NCBI GenBank assembly: GCA_022496185.1
Contig: WTXG01000224.1
Coordinates: forward strand, 1 to 58,262
Length of the DNA: 58,262 bases
Direction of reading: 5' to 3'
From: Multifurca ochricompacta
Lineage: Eukaryota; Basidiomycota; Agaricomycetes; Russulales; Russulaceae
The position numbers and the translations under genes are program-made. How positions within the stretch are numbered: the first letter of the stretch is position 1; every line of letters starts with the position of its first letter. The notes under the pieces are model-generated. The model was not told the DNA's origin and did not search any database. It saw only the letters and a list, made by a program, of their open reading frames with translations. This document shows positions 1-10,111 of this stretch, one piece after another.

Positions 1-1620
1 ATCGAACCTTTGAATGCACCACTCCTGCTGGATATCGTCATGTTCACGTTGGGTCACACTCTCAGGCTTGGAATCCCCCAACATCTCAGATATCAGTGAG
101 TTACTTGGACTTTAAATATTGAACGTCAACCTCATCTCATGATGCCAGCACACCAGTCACAGCAACAAACCATGTGTGTACCCCCATTCATGTCACTTCG
201 TCAACCCACACCTGTAGTACAAGTGCAGAAGCAACACTCAAGCCTTTGGAACAAGAAGGTTTCTTTCCATCACCCTTGATTCCTACCCACTCAAGACGCC
301 CAGGAAAGCCTTTACTCTTGCCTTGCTCGAAACGCCTCTCCACAACACTTATTGTGACAGTGGGAAAACCAACATAGTTTGCTCAAGTCCTACACACTTC
401 CTATGGTATGATGTGTGCATCAGTTCTCTGTGAGTAATGAACTTATCTAGAAGTAGACTTCTTTGCAGTGTGTGCGACAGACTCAATGAATGAAGCTGTA
501 ATGCATGTGGATGTGTGCAAAGCCCTACTTAATTATCTCGACACTGATACGGTCTGGTGAGTTTCTGCTTCTCACTTGTTACATGTTATGCTAGCTTCCA
601 TCAGGATTACCCAGATCCACTTGTGCGTCTGCAAAATAAGCACTGGGACCCCCTGCTCACCTGGGCTTGTGACACCTTTGATGTCGAGCTACTAACCCCC
701 ACTTCCATGCTATGCCCGACGTTCTACTGGCACTGACAGCGACCAACTCAGCTTGACTGACTCCAACTTCTCCGATGCCTTCAACAACTCCAAGAGGCAC
801 GTCAGCAAGACTAATTGCTTCAAAGTCATCCACCAATCTTCCAAGTCTTCTTCGACAACCACGCTTAGCCCCTCTGCACCATTTCTGGTAGCCCAAGTGG
901 AGGTTACTAGTCAAATCGAGCGCTGGGGAGAGGTTGAAGATGGTGTGTACGCTTGCTGTTTTGTGTGCCCATGGAACCTTACCTCGAACACTCAGCTCAT
1001 GACATTGATTACCATGATGTATGACAGCACATTGGCAATACAGCCTGTCTATTGGCTTCAGTCTAGGGTACGCACGCAATTCTGCTCTAAGAATCCATTT
1101 CACTCTCCCAACTTGTAATACCCAACTTGCAGATTAAACTTTATTGCACAAATAAGTGGTGTCTTCCATGATGTTTCGTGCATACAGTGACAACTCCTTT
1201 AGTGGCACACCCAAATTCCCCTATCCACATCGGCATCCTCCTCAAGATATAGTGGCAATGTTCCTTCGAGTAATGTGCAGAACACCGCGGTATGCACACC
1301 AGCATGCAGGGCCAGATATCACAATGACATCACCGGAGCGCAGCAAAATAGGGATTGGTGTGACGTCGCATGTGAGGCCACCAATAAGAAAGACAGCAGC
1401 ATTGCCAAGGCTGTGGACAGGACATTAGTGAATACGAGGGGAGATGAGAAGAGTGAGGCATACGAGATTGAGGCAAGTGGCGAGGTGGCGCAAAGTTTGG
1501 AATGGTCGACATGGCCCATAAGGGTGCCTGTGTCAGGCTCTACCTCTACAAAGTGCAGACTGAGCGACACCTAACAGATCACGGATGTGGCCCGTTTCAA
1601 ATGCTGACCATACATTTTAT
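1..1620. other. No confident gene
   Basis: Short open frames exist on both strands (for example 753-1118 plus and 657-1103 minus, which overlap each other), but none shows a recognisable domain and none is clearly better than its antisense partner. The first roughly 25 bases resemble the conserved 3' part of 5.8S rRNA (see findings), too weakly for a feature call. I see no complete transposon boundary here. Confidence 0.5.
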
Positions 1621-1638
1621 TCCATGCTTACCAGTTGG

Positions 1639-2500
1639 TTTTTTTATTTATTTTTATTTATTTTTTAAATCAACTTTATAATGCACATTGCCTAAGTCGA
1701 ACAGTTACTAGACATGAGCTCTGGTAACTACTTTAAGGGAAAATTAAATTGTTGAGTGAGGACCTGTGGTAAAAACCCAGCTAGGGGAAAAGAATGTGTG
1801 CTAAGGTGCCAGTTTAGAAGTCGCTTTCTGAGCCAGAAAGGGGCCCCTTACCCTGCAGAACCTAGTTGGGGTTGTCTTGTAGTGTACAGCTTGAAAGCTG
1901 CACATGACTCCTGTAGGAAGCGAAGAAACGCTTCCACATATTTTTTTGTTGTGAAAACCTGGATCCAACGGAGCACGGCATGATGAGTGGGGCATGTGTA
2001 AGGAATGTGTGAGTGGCAGTGGCCACTGTGGAGCCGTCGCAGGTGCAGATGCGGGAAGAGGGAGGTAGGTCATGACTAAACCAGGTTGAGCAGTCAGCTG
2101 TGAAGATGTGGCCTGTGGCTAGGCGCATTGCTGTAGAGGTGGTGTGTTGGGAGAGGGGAGGGAGGCCAACCTTGGGCCGGTGAGTCGCGGCAGACCACAA
2201 TGGATGGTTTGAGTCATCAGGGGGACGGTTGATGGAGAGGGTGTACGCCCAGTTGTCAGATCATTCTGGGTAATCATTTGTGGGGGTATGAGATGCTCGC
2301 TCCCGGACCCATTCCCCACACCAATTGTCAAACGTGCAAAGATGAGAGAGGGAGTGCCACTTAGCTGGAGAGGGCTGCCAGAGGGATGGAGATCTGGCAG
2401 TGATGAGCAGATTTTGATGAGACAGTCTGGGCTCGGTAGTCCCTCATTGCCAGGGCCCACATGAAGGTGAGTGAGGTCTCTGGGAAAGAGGAGGTGAGAG
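1639..2500 (-). pseudogene. LINE (non-LTR retrotransposon) 3' end, 5'-truncated
   Basis: On the minus strand the sequence around 2170-1980 encodes an arginine/threonine-rich stretch containing RLATGH followed by a Cys-x-Cys...His...His pattern (CTC ... THTFLTHA). This is the arrangement of the zinc-binding tail found after the RNase H domain in Tad/R1-type fungal LINEs. Downstream, at 1700-1639, is an A-rich tail (T-rich on the plus strand) preceded by a short 3' UTR that recurs at five other places in the window. No reverse transcriptase is present, so only the 3' end was inserted or survives. Stops and frame changes interrupt the coding part. The 5' limit near 2500 is uncertain. Confidence 0.65.
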
Positions 2501-2524
2501 ATGTCAGCAATCATTGAAAGGAGA

Positions 2525-3081
2525 CAAAATCCCCCCTGAACGCTTTGGGATCACGTGATTGTAATCGTAAGAGAGAGGAAGAGGAGCACATAATGATGAT
2601 TTCAGGAGCAATTGTCACTCCTGCAAAGAAATCGCATAGCCAGCGCATGGTTTGCGCCAGCCTGAACAGCTCCACATCTGCTTTTGTTGCCCCTGTCCCT
2701 TGACACTATGCCATCGTCCATTCCTCGCATGAGTTCATGATGGTGGAGGCCGTGGCACCAACCATTTTGCGATCCGGGCCTGTTGGCATTACACTCTCAA
2801 TCATCAAGCGGTCCTGCACCCACGCACCCAAATATGCAGACAGTTGTTTGTAGAGAGCTAGATAATACCTGAATGTTCCACACAGCTAAAGTGGAGATAG
2901 AGGTAATTGGCTTGCTTTTCCTATAAAAATGTCAGAAGCAATACCAAGAATAAACAAACAAAGTACTTACATTCCACGATGCTAGTGTGACGTCCACTTC
3001 AAGTCCTTCAGGCCCACAAGAAGAACCTCCTTGACAGCGGGGATTGTGTGTTGGAGGGTGGGGTTCGTTGTGGAAGGTAGA
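2525..3081 (-). pseudogene. Degenerate gene of unknown family
   Basis: Read on the minus strand, about 2880 to 2525 gives a long open frame interrupted by one TAG (near 2702). It has a strongly protein-like composition, including the stretches YLGAWVQDRLMIESVMP and KMVGATASTIMNSCEEW. Upstream, a GTAAGTAC donor at about 2969 and a further coding-like block up to about 3081 suggest a spliced exon. The gene is cut by the solo LTR that starts at 3087. I do not recognise the family; it could be a domesticated or transposon-borne protein. What is seen is the open frame and splice signal; that it was a gene is inference. Confidence 0.4.
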
Positions 3082-3086
3082 GTCAT

Positions 3087-3591
3087 TGTGACAGAATTCT
3101 CCCTGCAACGTTACTAATGACTCGATATTGTGTTTCACTGGTGTTTTGCTTACTGAGGGCCTAACCCCTCCTAATTCTCCTTAGTTCTAGCTCGTTCTAC
3201 TGCACAACCATTTAGATATTATATCATAGAACTAGAACCTTCTATTTACTATGACATAGCTAGAACTACATGTATTTAAAGATCTACTAGAGTAGAGAGA
3301 CAGACTAAGTCTGTTCTCTTGTATTCAATCAGAGGTGCTTTGGAATCCTTGAATCCTCTCAGTTAGAGCCCCACTTGAACTCTCCAAGATGTGACTTGGA
3401 GAGCCTTCATCATCTTGAACTTGTTGCAGGACTTAGAGTCTCTGCTGTCAACTTCAAATCTCATGTGTGTGCCCTCTGACTTCATCATGGGCTTGACTAG
3501 ATCTTGACTCTATTGTAACTTTGAACCTTGCCTTGACTTGGAAGACTTGCTCCCGTCCGACCCTGACACAGTTCCGCACCTAACTGTGACA
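3087..3591 (+). mobile_element. Solo LTR, 505 bp, TSD GTCAT
   Basis: Begins TGTGACAG and ends CTGTGACA, giving a TGT...ACA inverted terminus, and is flanked by GTCAT at 3082-3086 and at 3592-3596. It contains a TATA-like tatttaaag near 3270 and a transcription-start-like region followed by tattcaatca. There is no internal element sequence, so it is a solo LTR left by LTR-LTR recombination. The architecture resembles the Gypsy-type LTRs elsewhere in the window, but the sequence is different. Strand is inferred from the TATA box. Confidence 0.85.
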
Positions 3592-4020
3592 GTCATGATG
3601 CACTTGGTAGGTGATGGGAACGAATAAGGGAAGTTCGAAACGATGTCAGCTGGCAACCATGACTTGGAAGTGCTTGTACATTTTGTGGTGATTACTGGAA
3701 GGTTAGAATGGAGTGGTCGAATCTATATGAAGAAAAAGGACCTTGGCACCAGGGGGGCAAAGAGAAGGATGGATGAACCAGATGTAAGTTTGGCTAAGGT
3801 GGTGGAAGTTGAGTACAGAGGGCTGCGGTAGGGCTGTGCGCTGTCCGTTTGATGGGTCACACATGCATTGCTAGAATAGTCGAATTGCTTTCAGTTTGAA
3901 CCTCTTGTTCGCAAGTTGGCATTGATGCTACCAATACTGTAATAATAACAAAACAAGTGATACATTTATATATTATAATATTAATATAGTATGAATTGAA
4001 AACAAAGAGAAAGTAAAACC
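3592..4020. other. Intergenic; no gene seen
   Basis: A 62-codon open frame (3643-3831) has no recognisable motif. The AT-rich stretch 3940-4000 lies just 3' of the hAT transposase and may be its 3' UTR or subterminal region. A TAGGGCTG sequence at 3830 could mark the left end of the hAT element, but I find no matching terminal inverted repeat. Confidence 0.4.
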
Positions 4021-4028
4021 ACCCTACT

Positions 4029-7000
4029 CTAAATAATGAACACGTCTGCCAATTTATCCCATTCCTCGAAGTCCTGATCAGCAACCAGCATATCTTTGTA
4101 CTCTCTCATCTCATTATCAATCTCTTCTACCTGTGCTGAGTTCCAGGCTGCAAGATCCCCAATGTTGTTCCTCCAAGCAAATTTCATCATCTGCAGTTCT
4201 TCAAACCGTGCTGCCCCAAGTTGAGCATGTTGTTTTGTTGCAACTTCACCCCCAGCTGAAAAAAGACGTTTGCAAGGTACTGATGAAGCTTGACAGGGGA
4301 GGTAGTCAAGTGCAATACGGCGGAGGGTGGGATATAGTACCCCATTGTTCTGTAACAAATCATAATCAGTGTAATTGATTACAATCAGTGTGCAATGCCA
4401 GCATACCTGCCACCATTTCACTATATCTGTATCCTTCGTAACATCAGCTGGTAGGTCCTTCAAATATTGGTGCATCTCTGATTGCCATCCTTCATCTTTA
4501 GCTTGGTTAGAGAGCAGGGCCAAGCAATGGTGATCAAACTCAGATAAAATGGATTCATCATTGCATTGCATCATATTGCTAGTGGATTTGGTTGGTGTAG
4601 TTAGTGTCATTGAGCTGGCCTTCCAGTGTCGTTCCATCTAGCACCATAATTAGCCAGAGTGGGAATATCAGTAGAAGTGCGGGGTGTACCATGTTCTCAA
4701 GTATATTCTGTGCCTCCTCCTGCCAGTTCTTCACCTCTTGGTTCCCCATTCGATGCTCTGCTTCCTGTTCCTCTGCACCCCCCCATGCCAAATTAATGTA
4801 TGCCAGCTTGAAGTATGGATGTAGGACTGTGTATCAATGTCAGAAAGATCACATACTAGTTATTTAAATGAACATACCAAGAGCTAATATGTATGCAGGC
4901 TTCTCATCAAACCATGAGTAATATTTGTTAAGCTTTGCAAGTCCATCAACGATTGCAGTTCGGTACACAGCAAAACGTGGATTGTTGCATTTGGCTTCCA
5001 AGCCGTTTGAAGCTCTTCAATTGCAGGTAGGGCTTGCCACAATGTTGGCTGCTTTTCAGCAGAGAAGGTTTGTTGAATTCGGTTGGAGTCCTGGATTGTG
5101 AGAGTGAGTCAGTTTCATTGCAATGATTACTTACAGTTCACATACCACCAGAATCTCACATGCTTCCTTCACCCATTCCCAGTCAGTCTCAGAGAGTGTG
5201 AATGCTGACCATGTTATATGCTTAGAGACCTGGCCATTGGATCGGATTGTTGTGATAGGGCCATATTGATGGTCAGCACTTGCAACGAATAGATTGATAG
5301 GCTATTACTTGTTTAGATGAAGAATAGATAGGAAATGAACTCTCAGCATACCTGGCAGAGTTTGTAGGCTACACTGAGCATGCGATGGGCAGTACCCCAC
5401 TGAACGTTGCTGTGAAGTGGTATTTTGAGTGGGTGTTGAAGGCCATATTCAATTTGTAGCTTCTGGAATGCTTCAACATGCTGTCCAGATGACTGAATCT
5501 ATAGCAAGTTAGAGAATTGTGTGAGGGATAATACAACAAACCTTGATTGCAAGTGTCTGGATAGCTGTGATTACATCCAAGGAACCATTCAGCATGTGAT
5601 TGTCAGGGAGGGTTGGGTCATACTCCCAGATGGCTGTTGCTGTTTCCACAGCAGCAATCTTTGTGACATGGGTCATCATGTTGACTTCTGCTAGGTTGAC
5701 AACATGACCTAAACAACTGTACTGATGATTAGAGGATAATATTCAACAAGTCAACAATAAACATTATGGAAGTTGATTTGCCTCTGCAGACCACAAGGGA
5801 AGCTTCTGTCGTTTGTGGGTAGCTTCAATAGTTTTACATTTTGCAGTGTTGCTTGAGGCATTGTCGAGGGTGAGGGTGAGGAGCTGTCAAAAGCGTCAGA
5901 CATCAATCACGATTCGGTACTGGTTGACTTACTTTGGATTGTTCCCCACTCATAATCCCAATCCGATTGAGGACACCTATGAAGTAACGCCCCAAGTTCT
6001 CCCCACTGTGGTTGCCTGATACTGATCAAAACCCGATAACTTCTGAATGTAACTCCCATGTCTCCTTAGGCTCCATTCTAACCTCAATCCAGTGTGCAGT
6101 GACACCAAGAAATGCTGCTTTCATGGTATCAGCTGTCCACATATCTGCTGTTGTGGAGATTAGACCAGGAGCCATCTGTCATAGTGTTGGTAAGTCTCAA
6201 TATTCACTAGCATAAATTTATGAACCTCAACATCTTTTTTAAGCTGCACCACCCACTTAATGAACCTGTTGTGCAGATGGTTGACTACATCATTTGTTGT
6301 TGGCAGGTCTTGTAAGGCTGACTTTGGTCGCATTGCAACCAAACAGTTTCAGAAGGTGGTTTTGTTTGCAACAGCAAGGGACTAATGGAGGTGATGGGGA
6401 TATGAGTGTTACTTTCCTCTAATGGTGAGTCTTACCTGGTCATTGACTGCAACGAATTGAGTGACTGCATGAAGCACATCTTCTCGGGTAAACACAGGTG
6501 CATTCATCGGCTTTCTAACTGACATGTCCAATGTTCCCTGTGTCCCCACCTTCTTTCCCCTTCTTTCTTCTTCAATCTTTTTCCAGAGTGGACGTGGCAT
6601 TGCCCAATGGTGCTCAGGTATGTTTTCTTTCTTGCATCATTCCTGGTATATTGAATAGTGTTGACGGATGTGCTGCCGACAGGAGGAGTTACCCCCGGTG
6701 AGGAATGCTTTCCGCTTTGTGTTCTTCCTCACAAATTCTTCATCATTTCTATCAAAGCTCTGGTAAGTGATCTTTTATTCTCATGAATTATTACTTACTT
6801 GCATATATTACACCAACGTCCAGTTCGTGTATCCACCCTACTATCATCCATAACGAACTTGACTGTGATTTTATCTGTGAAGATAAGTCGAATGTCCCTT
6901 GCCTTGTCCTTTTGTGTATGGACCTCAGACAGGATGGGTAGGTGATAATCTTGGAGCCCATCTCCCTTGACATCTGTTAACATTTTGTATAGAAGATAAA

Positions 7001-7316
7001 TTGCAAGCTTCATACCTCAGAGTCATCCAGTAAATCATGCCCACTCAACACCTCAGGTTCATCAGATTCATTCTGAACCTCCTCATCCTCACTAGCTTCC
7101 TTTGATGGTTTTGCACAGTGTTTCTTCCAAGGCCTATGATCAGGCTCTTCATCTGAGGATTCTTCTGAACTTCATCCACTGCTGCTTGCTTCGAAGACCT
7201 GTTGTTCTTTGCTGGTGCTTTTGTTAGTCCTACCTTTTTTGGAGCTGGTTTCTTTGCTGGTGCCTTTGTGTGTGCTGTGATTTTACCCTTTGTGGTTGGA
7301 GCATTGGTTTTTGCCA
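4029..7316 (-). pseudogene. hAT-superfamily transposase, multi-exon, probably decayed
   Basis: The C-terminal exon (about 4637-4029) carries the hAT dimerisation domain, with ASSVPCKRLFSAGG as the hallmark. An in-frame 57-nt intron begins GTATGCTGGC in it. Upstream on the minus strand: a block near 5060-4880 ending in NKYYSWFDEKPAYILAL; the hAT-typical CLGHVVNLA near 5720; and STTADMWTADTMKAAFLG near 6170, which holds the first catalytic Asp. Residues like those of the N-terminal region (VFTREDVLHAVTQF) lie at 6600-6409. A Lys/Pro/Ala-rich N-terminus starts with ATG at 7316. At least one TGA in the catalytic region (about 6027) lies in a CGA-compatible context, so this copy is likely inactive. 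It is the only transposase in the window that could have mobilised the non-autonomous hAT elements further right, although the termini do not obviously match. Confidence 0.75.
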
Positions 7317-7474
7317 TGTTGTATTGACACGTTAATGAACACAAGTAATATTGCACTGTATACTCAACATTGTTTGGCGGTGTATTGTGTTTGCCACTTG
7401 CAATTTGATCCTCCAAGTTGGTACTTCTGTTGACATGACCTTAATATAAGAAATTGTGCCATTATATTTCATGA

Positions 7475-7550
7475 GGGTGTGTAACTCAGTGGTTAGAGCA
7501 ATGGACCCAGCTATGTCTGGTAGGTCTTGGGTTCAATCCATGATGCAGCC
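7475..7550 (+). repeat. tRNA-like sequence (SINE head or tRNA pseudogene)
   Basis: The sequence has a pol III A-box-like TAACTCAGTGG at 7482-7492 and a consensus B box GGTTCAATCC at 7530-7539, spaced as in a tRNA. A T-arm can be folded with about four of five pairs. The acceptor stem does not close (GGGTGTG against the sequence downstream of the B box), so it is not a functional tRNA. It is best read as a tRNA-derived SINE head or a decayed tRNA gene within the flank of the hAT element. Confidence 0.5.
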
Positions 7551-7579
7551 ATTATTTTCGGGTTTCAGGAGCTGACATA

Positions 7580-7800
7580 ATACCTAAGAAATCAATGGTC
7601 TTCGTATTACGTAAAAGACCGGTTGCAACCAGTGTAAACCGGTTTTCATTGGTCTTTCAAAATTCTGTAATAGTGTGCAACTGGCAACCAATAAGTCTGG
7701 GAATCTGTGCAACTGCAACTGATGGTCCGGTTGCATTCAGTTGGGTTCGGTCCAGTTTTGGTCGTTTTTTCGGTTTGGGCAACTGGACCTTTAAACACTA
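7580..7800. repeat. Probable hAT terminal region with subterminal repeats
   Basis: This stretch is built of short variants of ggttgcaacc / ccggttgca / caactggcaacc in both orientations and ends ttaaacacta at 7800. A terminus of the TAGTG...-type (here CACTA on the right) plus multiple short subterminal motifs is typical of hAT ends. It lies 5' of the transposase gene and is likely its right terminus. No clean left partner or 8-bp duplication was found. Confidence 0.45.
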
Positions 7801-9718
7801 CAACCAACCCTCACCAGTTTCTTATATACTACTTGCTTGATGGTCAGCAAGAGTCTTGGGTGCCCGCTCAGTTCTCCAGAGAACCTAGCTTCTTTGACCA
7901 ATTCCCCTGCTTTGTGGATGTGCTTGCTGATCTCCCCCATTATCTCCCTGGTGTGGTTGTTCCTCTCTGCTTCCCTCACTTCCATAACATTCCTATTCAT
8001 CCTCGTATTGATCGATTTCTTTGTTCCCCTCATTACCCTCCCTCCCACTTTGTAAACCTCAATCTTTGTGCCAAAGTAGGTTATTTGGCCCCCAACCCTC
8101 ACACTTTTCAAAGGGGCCTGCTGGTCTATTCTTGGAATGCTTCCCTTGCCTGCTTGAATCGCACCCTCTCCCCAGAACTGCAAGACGTCTTTAGTGGGGC
8201 TAGAACATTACTCCAAGGCTTCAACCTCCTGGATGGACAATTTATCAGCCTCTTCAGCACCTTGAATTTTACTGATCTAGGTGTTGTGGTGGAAGACAGA
8301 TATTTTACTGTTCGAGATGCACTTAGAACCCATCCAGAGCTTATCCCCTGTTGACACAGGACGTGTCTGGAGATGCTTCAGGCATCTAAGGTTCGCTTCT
8401 GCTGTAGATTAGATTAGATTAGATTCCGGAGTATCGGACTTTTTATGTTATCTTTATTACATTTCTTTCTCACCTTACTCAGCTGATTAGTGATGGACTT
8501 AGTAATGTGCAGTAAGCATGTGATATCTCTTTGGCCAATGGCCTTTATCCCTCTCTGTTTATTGTCTGGCACTTGTGGACTTATTCCAGTGCGCACAGAC
8601 CATTTCCCCTGGCCCCTATGGGTATATAAGGGTGTCTGTTTTGTCTCTTCCACTTCAGAGTTCTTCTAACCTCTGAAGTGTAAGTTCCTTTTACTATACT
8701 CTTCTTTACCTTTGACTAACCGTCTTCTGTAGACTACTTGTCTTTTAGGTCAGTAGTATAGTTGTATAAGAGTTCTTCTAACCTCTGAAGTACTACTTGT
8801 CTTTTAGCCTAAACTGCTACTAACCACAGTCAGTATAACCAGCAGCATGATTGTTTGACATCCCCCTCACCCAAGCAGTATGATTACCTACCAACCCCAT
8901 TCCCCTTCTCCCCATTCAGCCTGCAGATGGGTACACCTGCTTTGAAGACATAGACTTTGATAGTAACCTCTGAAAAAACAGTACGTTGTGCACCTAGCTG
9001 TAGAAGTCCCTAGTAAATAAACAAGTCCTTGGTCCAGGAAAACAGTGTCCTTCCCTGCAGAAAGAGAAGAGCATCTCCAACACATCCAAAGACAATTCAA
9101 CCACCTTTTCCAGCTTCACAGAGAAGCACAGCTTGCCCTCCTCTATCCAGAACCACTTATCAGCACCCTCCATGACGATGGACAAGCAGAAGGTTGGTGT
9201 GACATAGATACCATCTATCTTCCCCTTTGAGTTCTCCTCCCCTTTGGACAAGTCCTCTCCCAAACCCAGTACAACCAGTTCCTGACCGGACCCTGTCAGG
9301 CCATTCCTCGAGACTCCCAGCACCAACTCCTCTATTGGCACCTTGCTCAACTCACCCATTCCACAGGAGACCCCCTTGAAACACTCTTAGTCTGTGTCAA
9401 CAACGAATACCTTTGGAAAGAACACATTCCCCCTTGTATCCCAGAACTCGAAACACTCTTGCTCAGAGGAGAACGCCTCTACTACCTCTCTACCTTTTGT
9501 CTAGACCATACCAGAATCAACCTTACCTTTGACAAGATCCACCTTCACTCTGCTCCCTCCCCTTCTGGCTGGTGCCTTGTAGAAACAGAAGGAATACAAA
9601 TTGAATACCTGTGGACTGCTGATTACTGGGAGACCACCTCATGCAACCACTGCCCTTTCCTTGTTAACCTCCCCACCTACGCTGAACCCTCCCCAGAACC
9701 AGAAGAGCTTGCCTTCCC
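7801..9718 (+). pseudogene. Broken gene of unknown function, split by a solo LTR
   Basis: A long frame runs to the solo LTR at 8349, with protein-like content (for example DVLADLPHYLPGVVVPL and a TVRDALRTHPELIP end). If the LTR and one TCCCC copy are ignored, the frame continues for about 30 codons (ADGYTCFEDIDFD), apart from one in-frame TGA near 8881. After a frameshift near 8965 a second frame runs from about 8990 to 9718 with one TAA and one TGA (9228). It includes FQLHREAQLALLYPEP and IEYLWTADYWETTSC. The frame is then cut by the Copia LTR at 9719. I do not recognise a domain. It may be a host gene or the body of another transposon; two independent insertions and several stops make it non-functional. 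Confidence 0.5.
8349..8860 (+). mobile_element. Solo LTR, 512 bp, TSD TCCCC
   Basis: Starts TGTTGACA and ends TGTTTGACA; TCCCC occurs on both sides (8344-8348 and 8861-8865). It contains an (ATTAG)n stretch near 8409-8427, a TATA box (gggtatataag, about 8619) and a repeated ttcttctaacctctgaag motif. It is the same family as the solo LTR at 52204-52711, which is in the opposite orientation. No PBS or coding sequence of its own element follows. Confidence 0.9.
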
Positions 9719-10065
9719 TATAGAACAGGTATGGCGCAGCCTACACTAGATACTACATTACTGCTAGCTATCTCACCTTTGTTTTACTTTGAGACTTAGA
9801 TGCAGTCGTTAATGTGATAGCAACTGCTTAATCTATAGCAGTTATACAGTAGTTTATATACAATTTAATGTACTATATCGGCTACTTAATTATACGAGTG
9901 CATTATCTCGTTATTGATGTGATTTGATCACATGCCTGATCTTAGATGTATATTCTAAGTAATCTAGCTAATTATGAACGCGTTCTTACTTGCGTTATCT
10001 ACGCGTGATCACAATCATGTCGTACCACTATCCTGGAGCCTCTGTACCAGTATCTTGGTTCAACA
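9719..10065 (-). repeat. Copia-1 3' LTR, 347 bp
   Basis: On the element strand it begins TGTTGAACCAAG and ends CTGTTCTATA. It has the same length, 347 bp, as the 3' LTR of Copia-2 at 27169-27515, and related pieces occur at 43690-43888 and 58074-58262. The final TA instead of CA fits a C-to-T change of the usual terminus, since the copy at 58074 reads TGTGGAACAG on the other strand. Confidence 0.85.
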
Positions 10066-10111
10066 CTCCCCCTTGCTAAGTGCCACTGCTAAGCATGCTA
10101 AGCAATTATCC

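Noticed and set aside
657..1118. Overlapping open frames on both strands (657-1103 minus, 753-1118 plus)
   Set aside because: No motif in either, and they are antisense to each other; no splice or promoter support.
8349..9718. 8349-8860 as the 5' LTR of an element whose gag would be the frame at 8990-9718
   Set aside because: TCCCC flanks both sides of the LTR and the reading frame continues across it, so it is a solo LTR inside an older gene.
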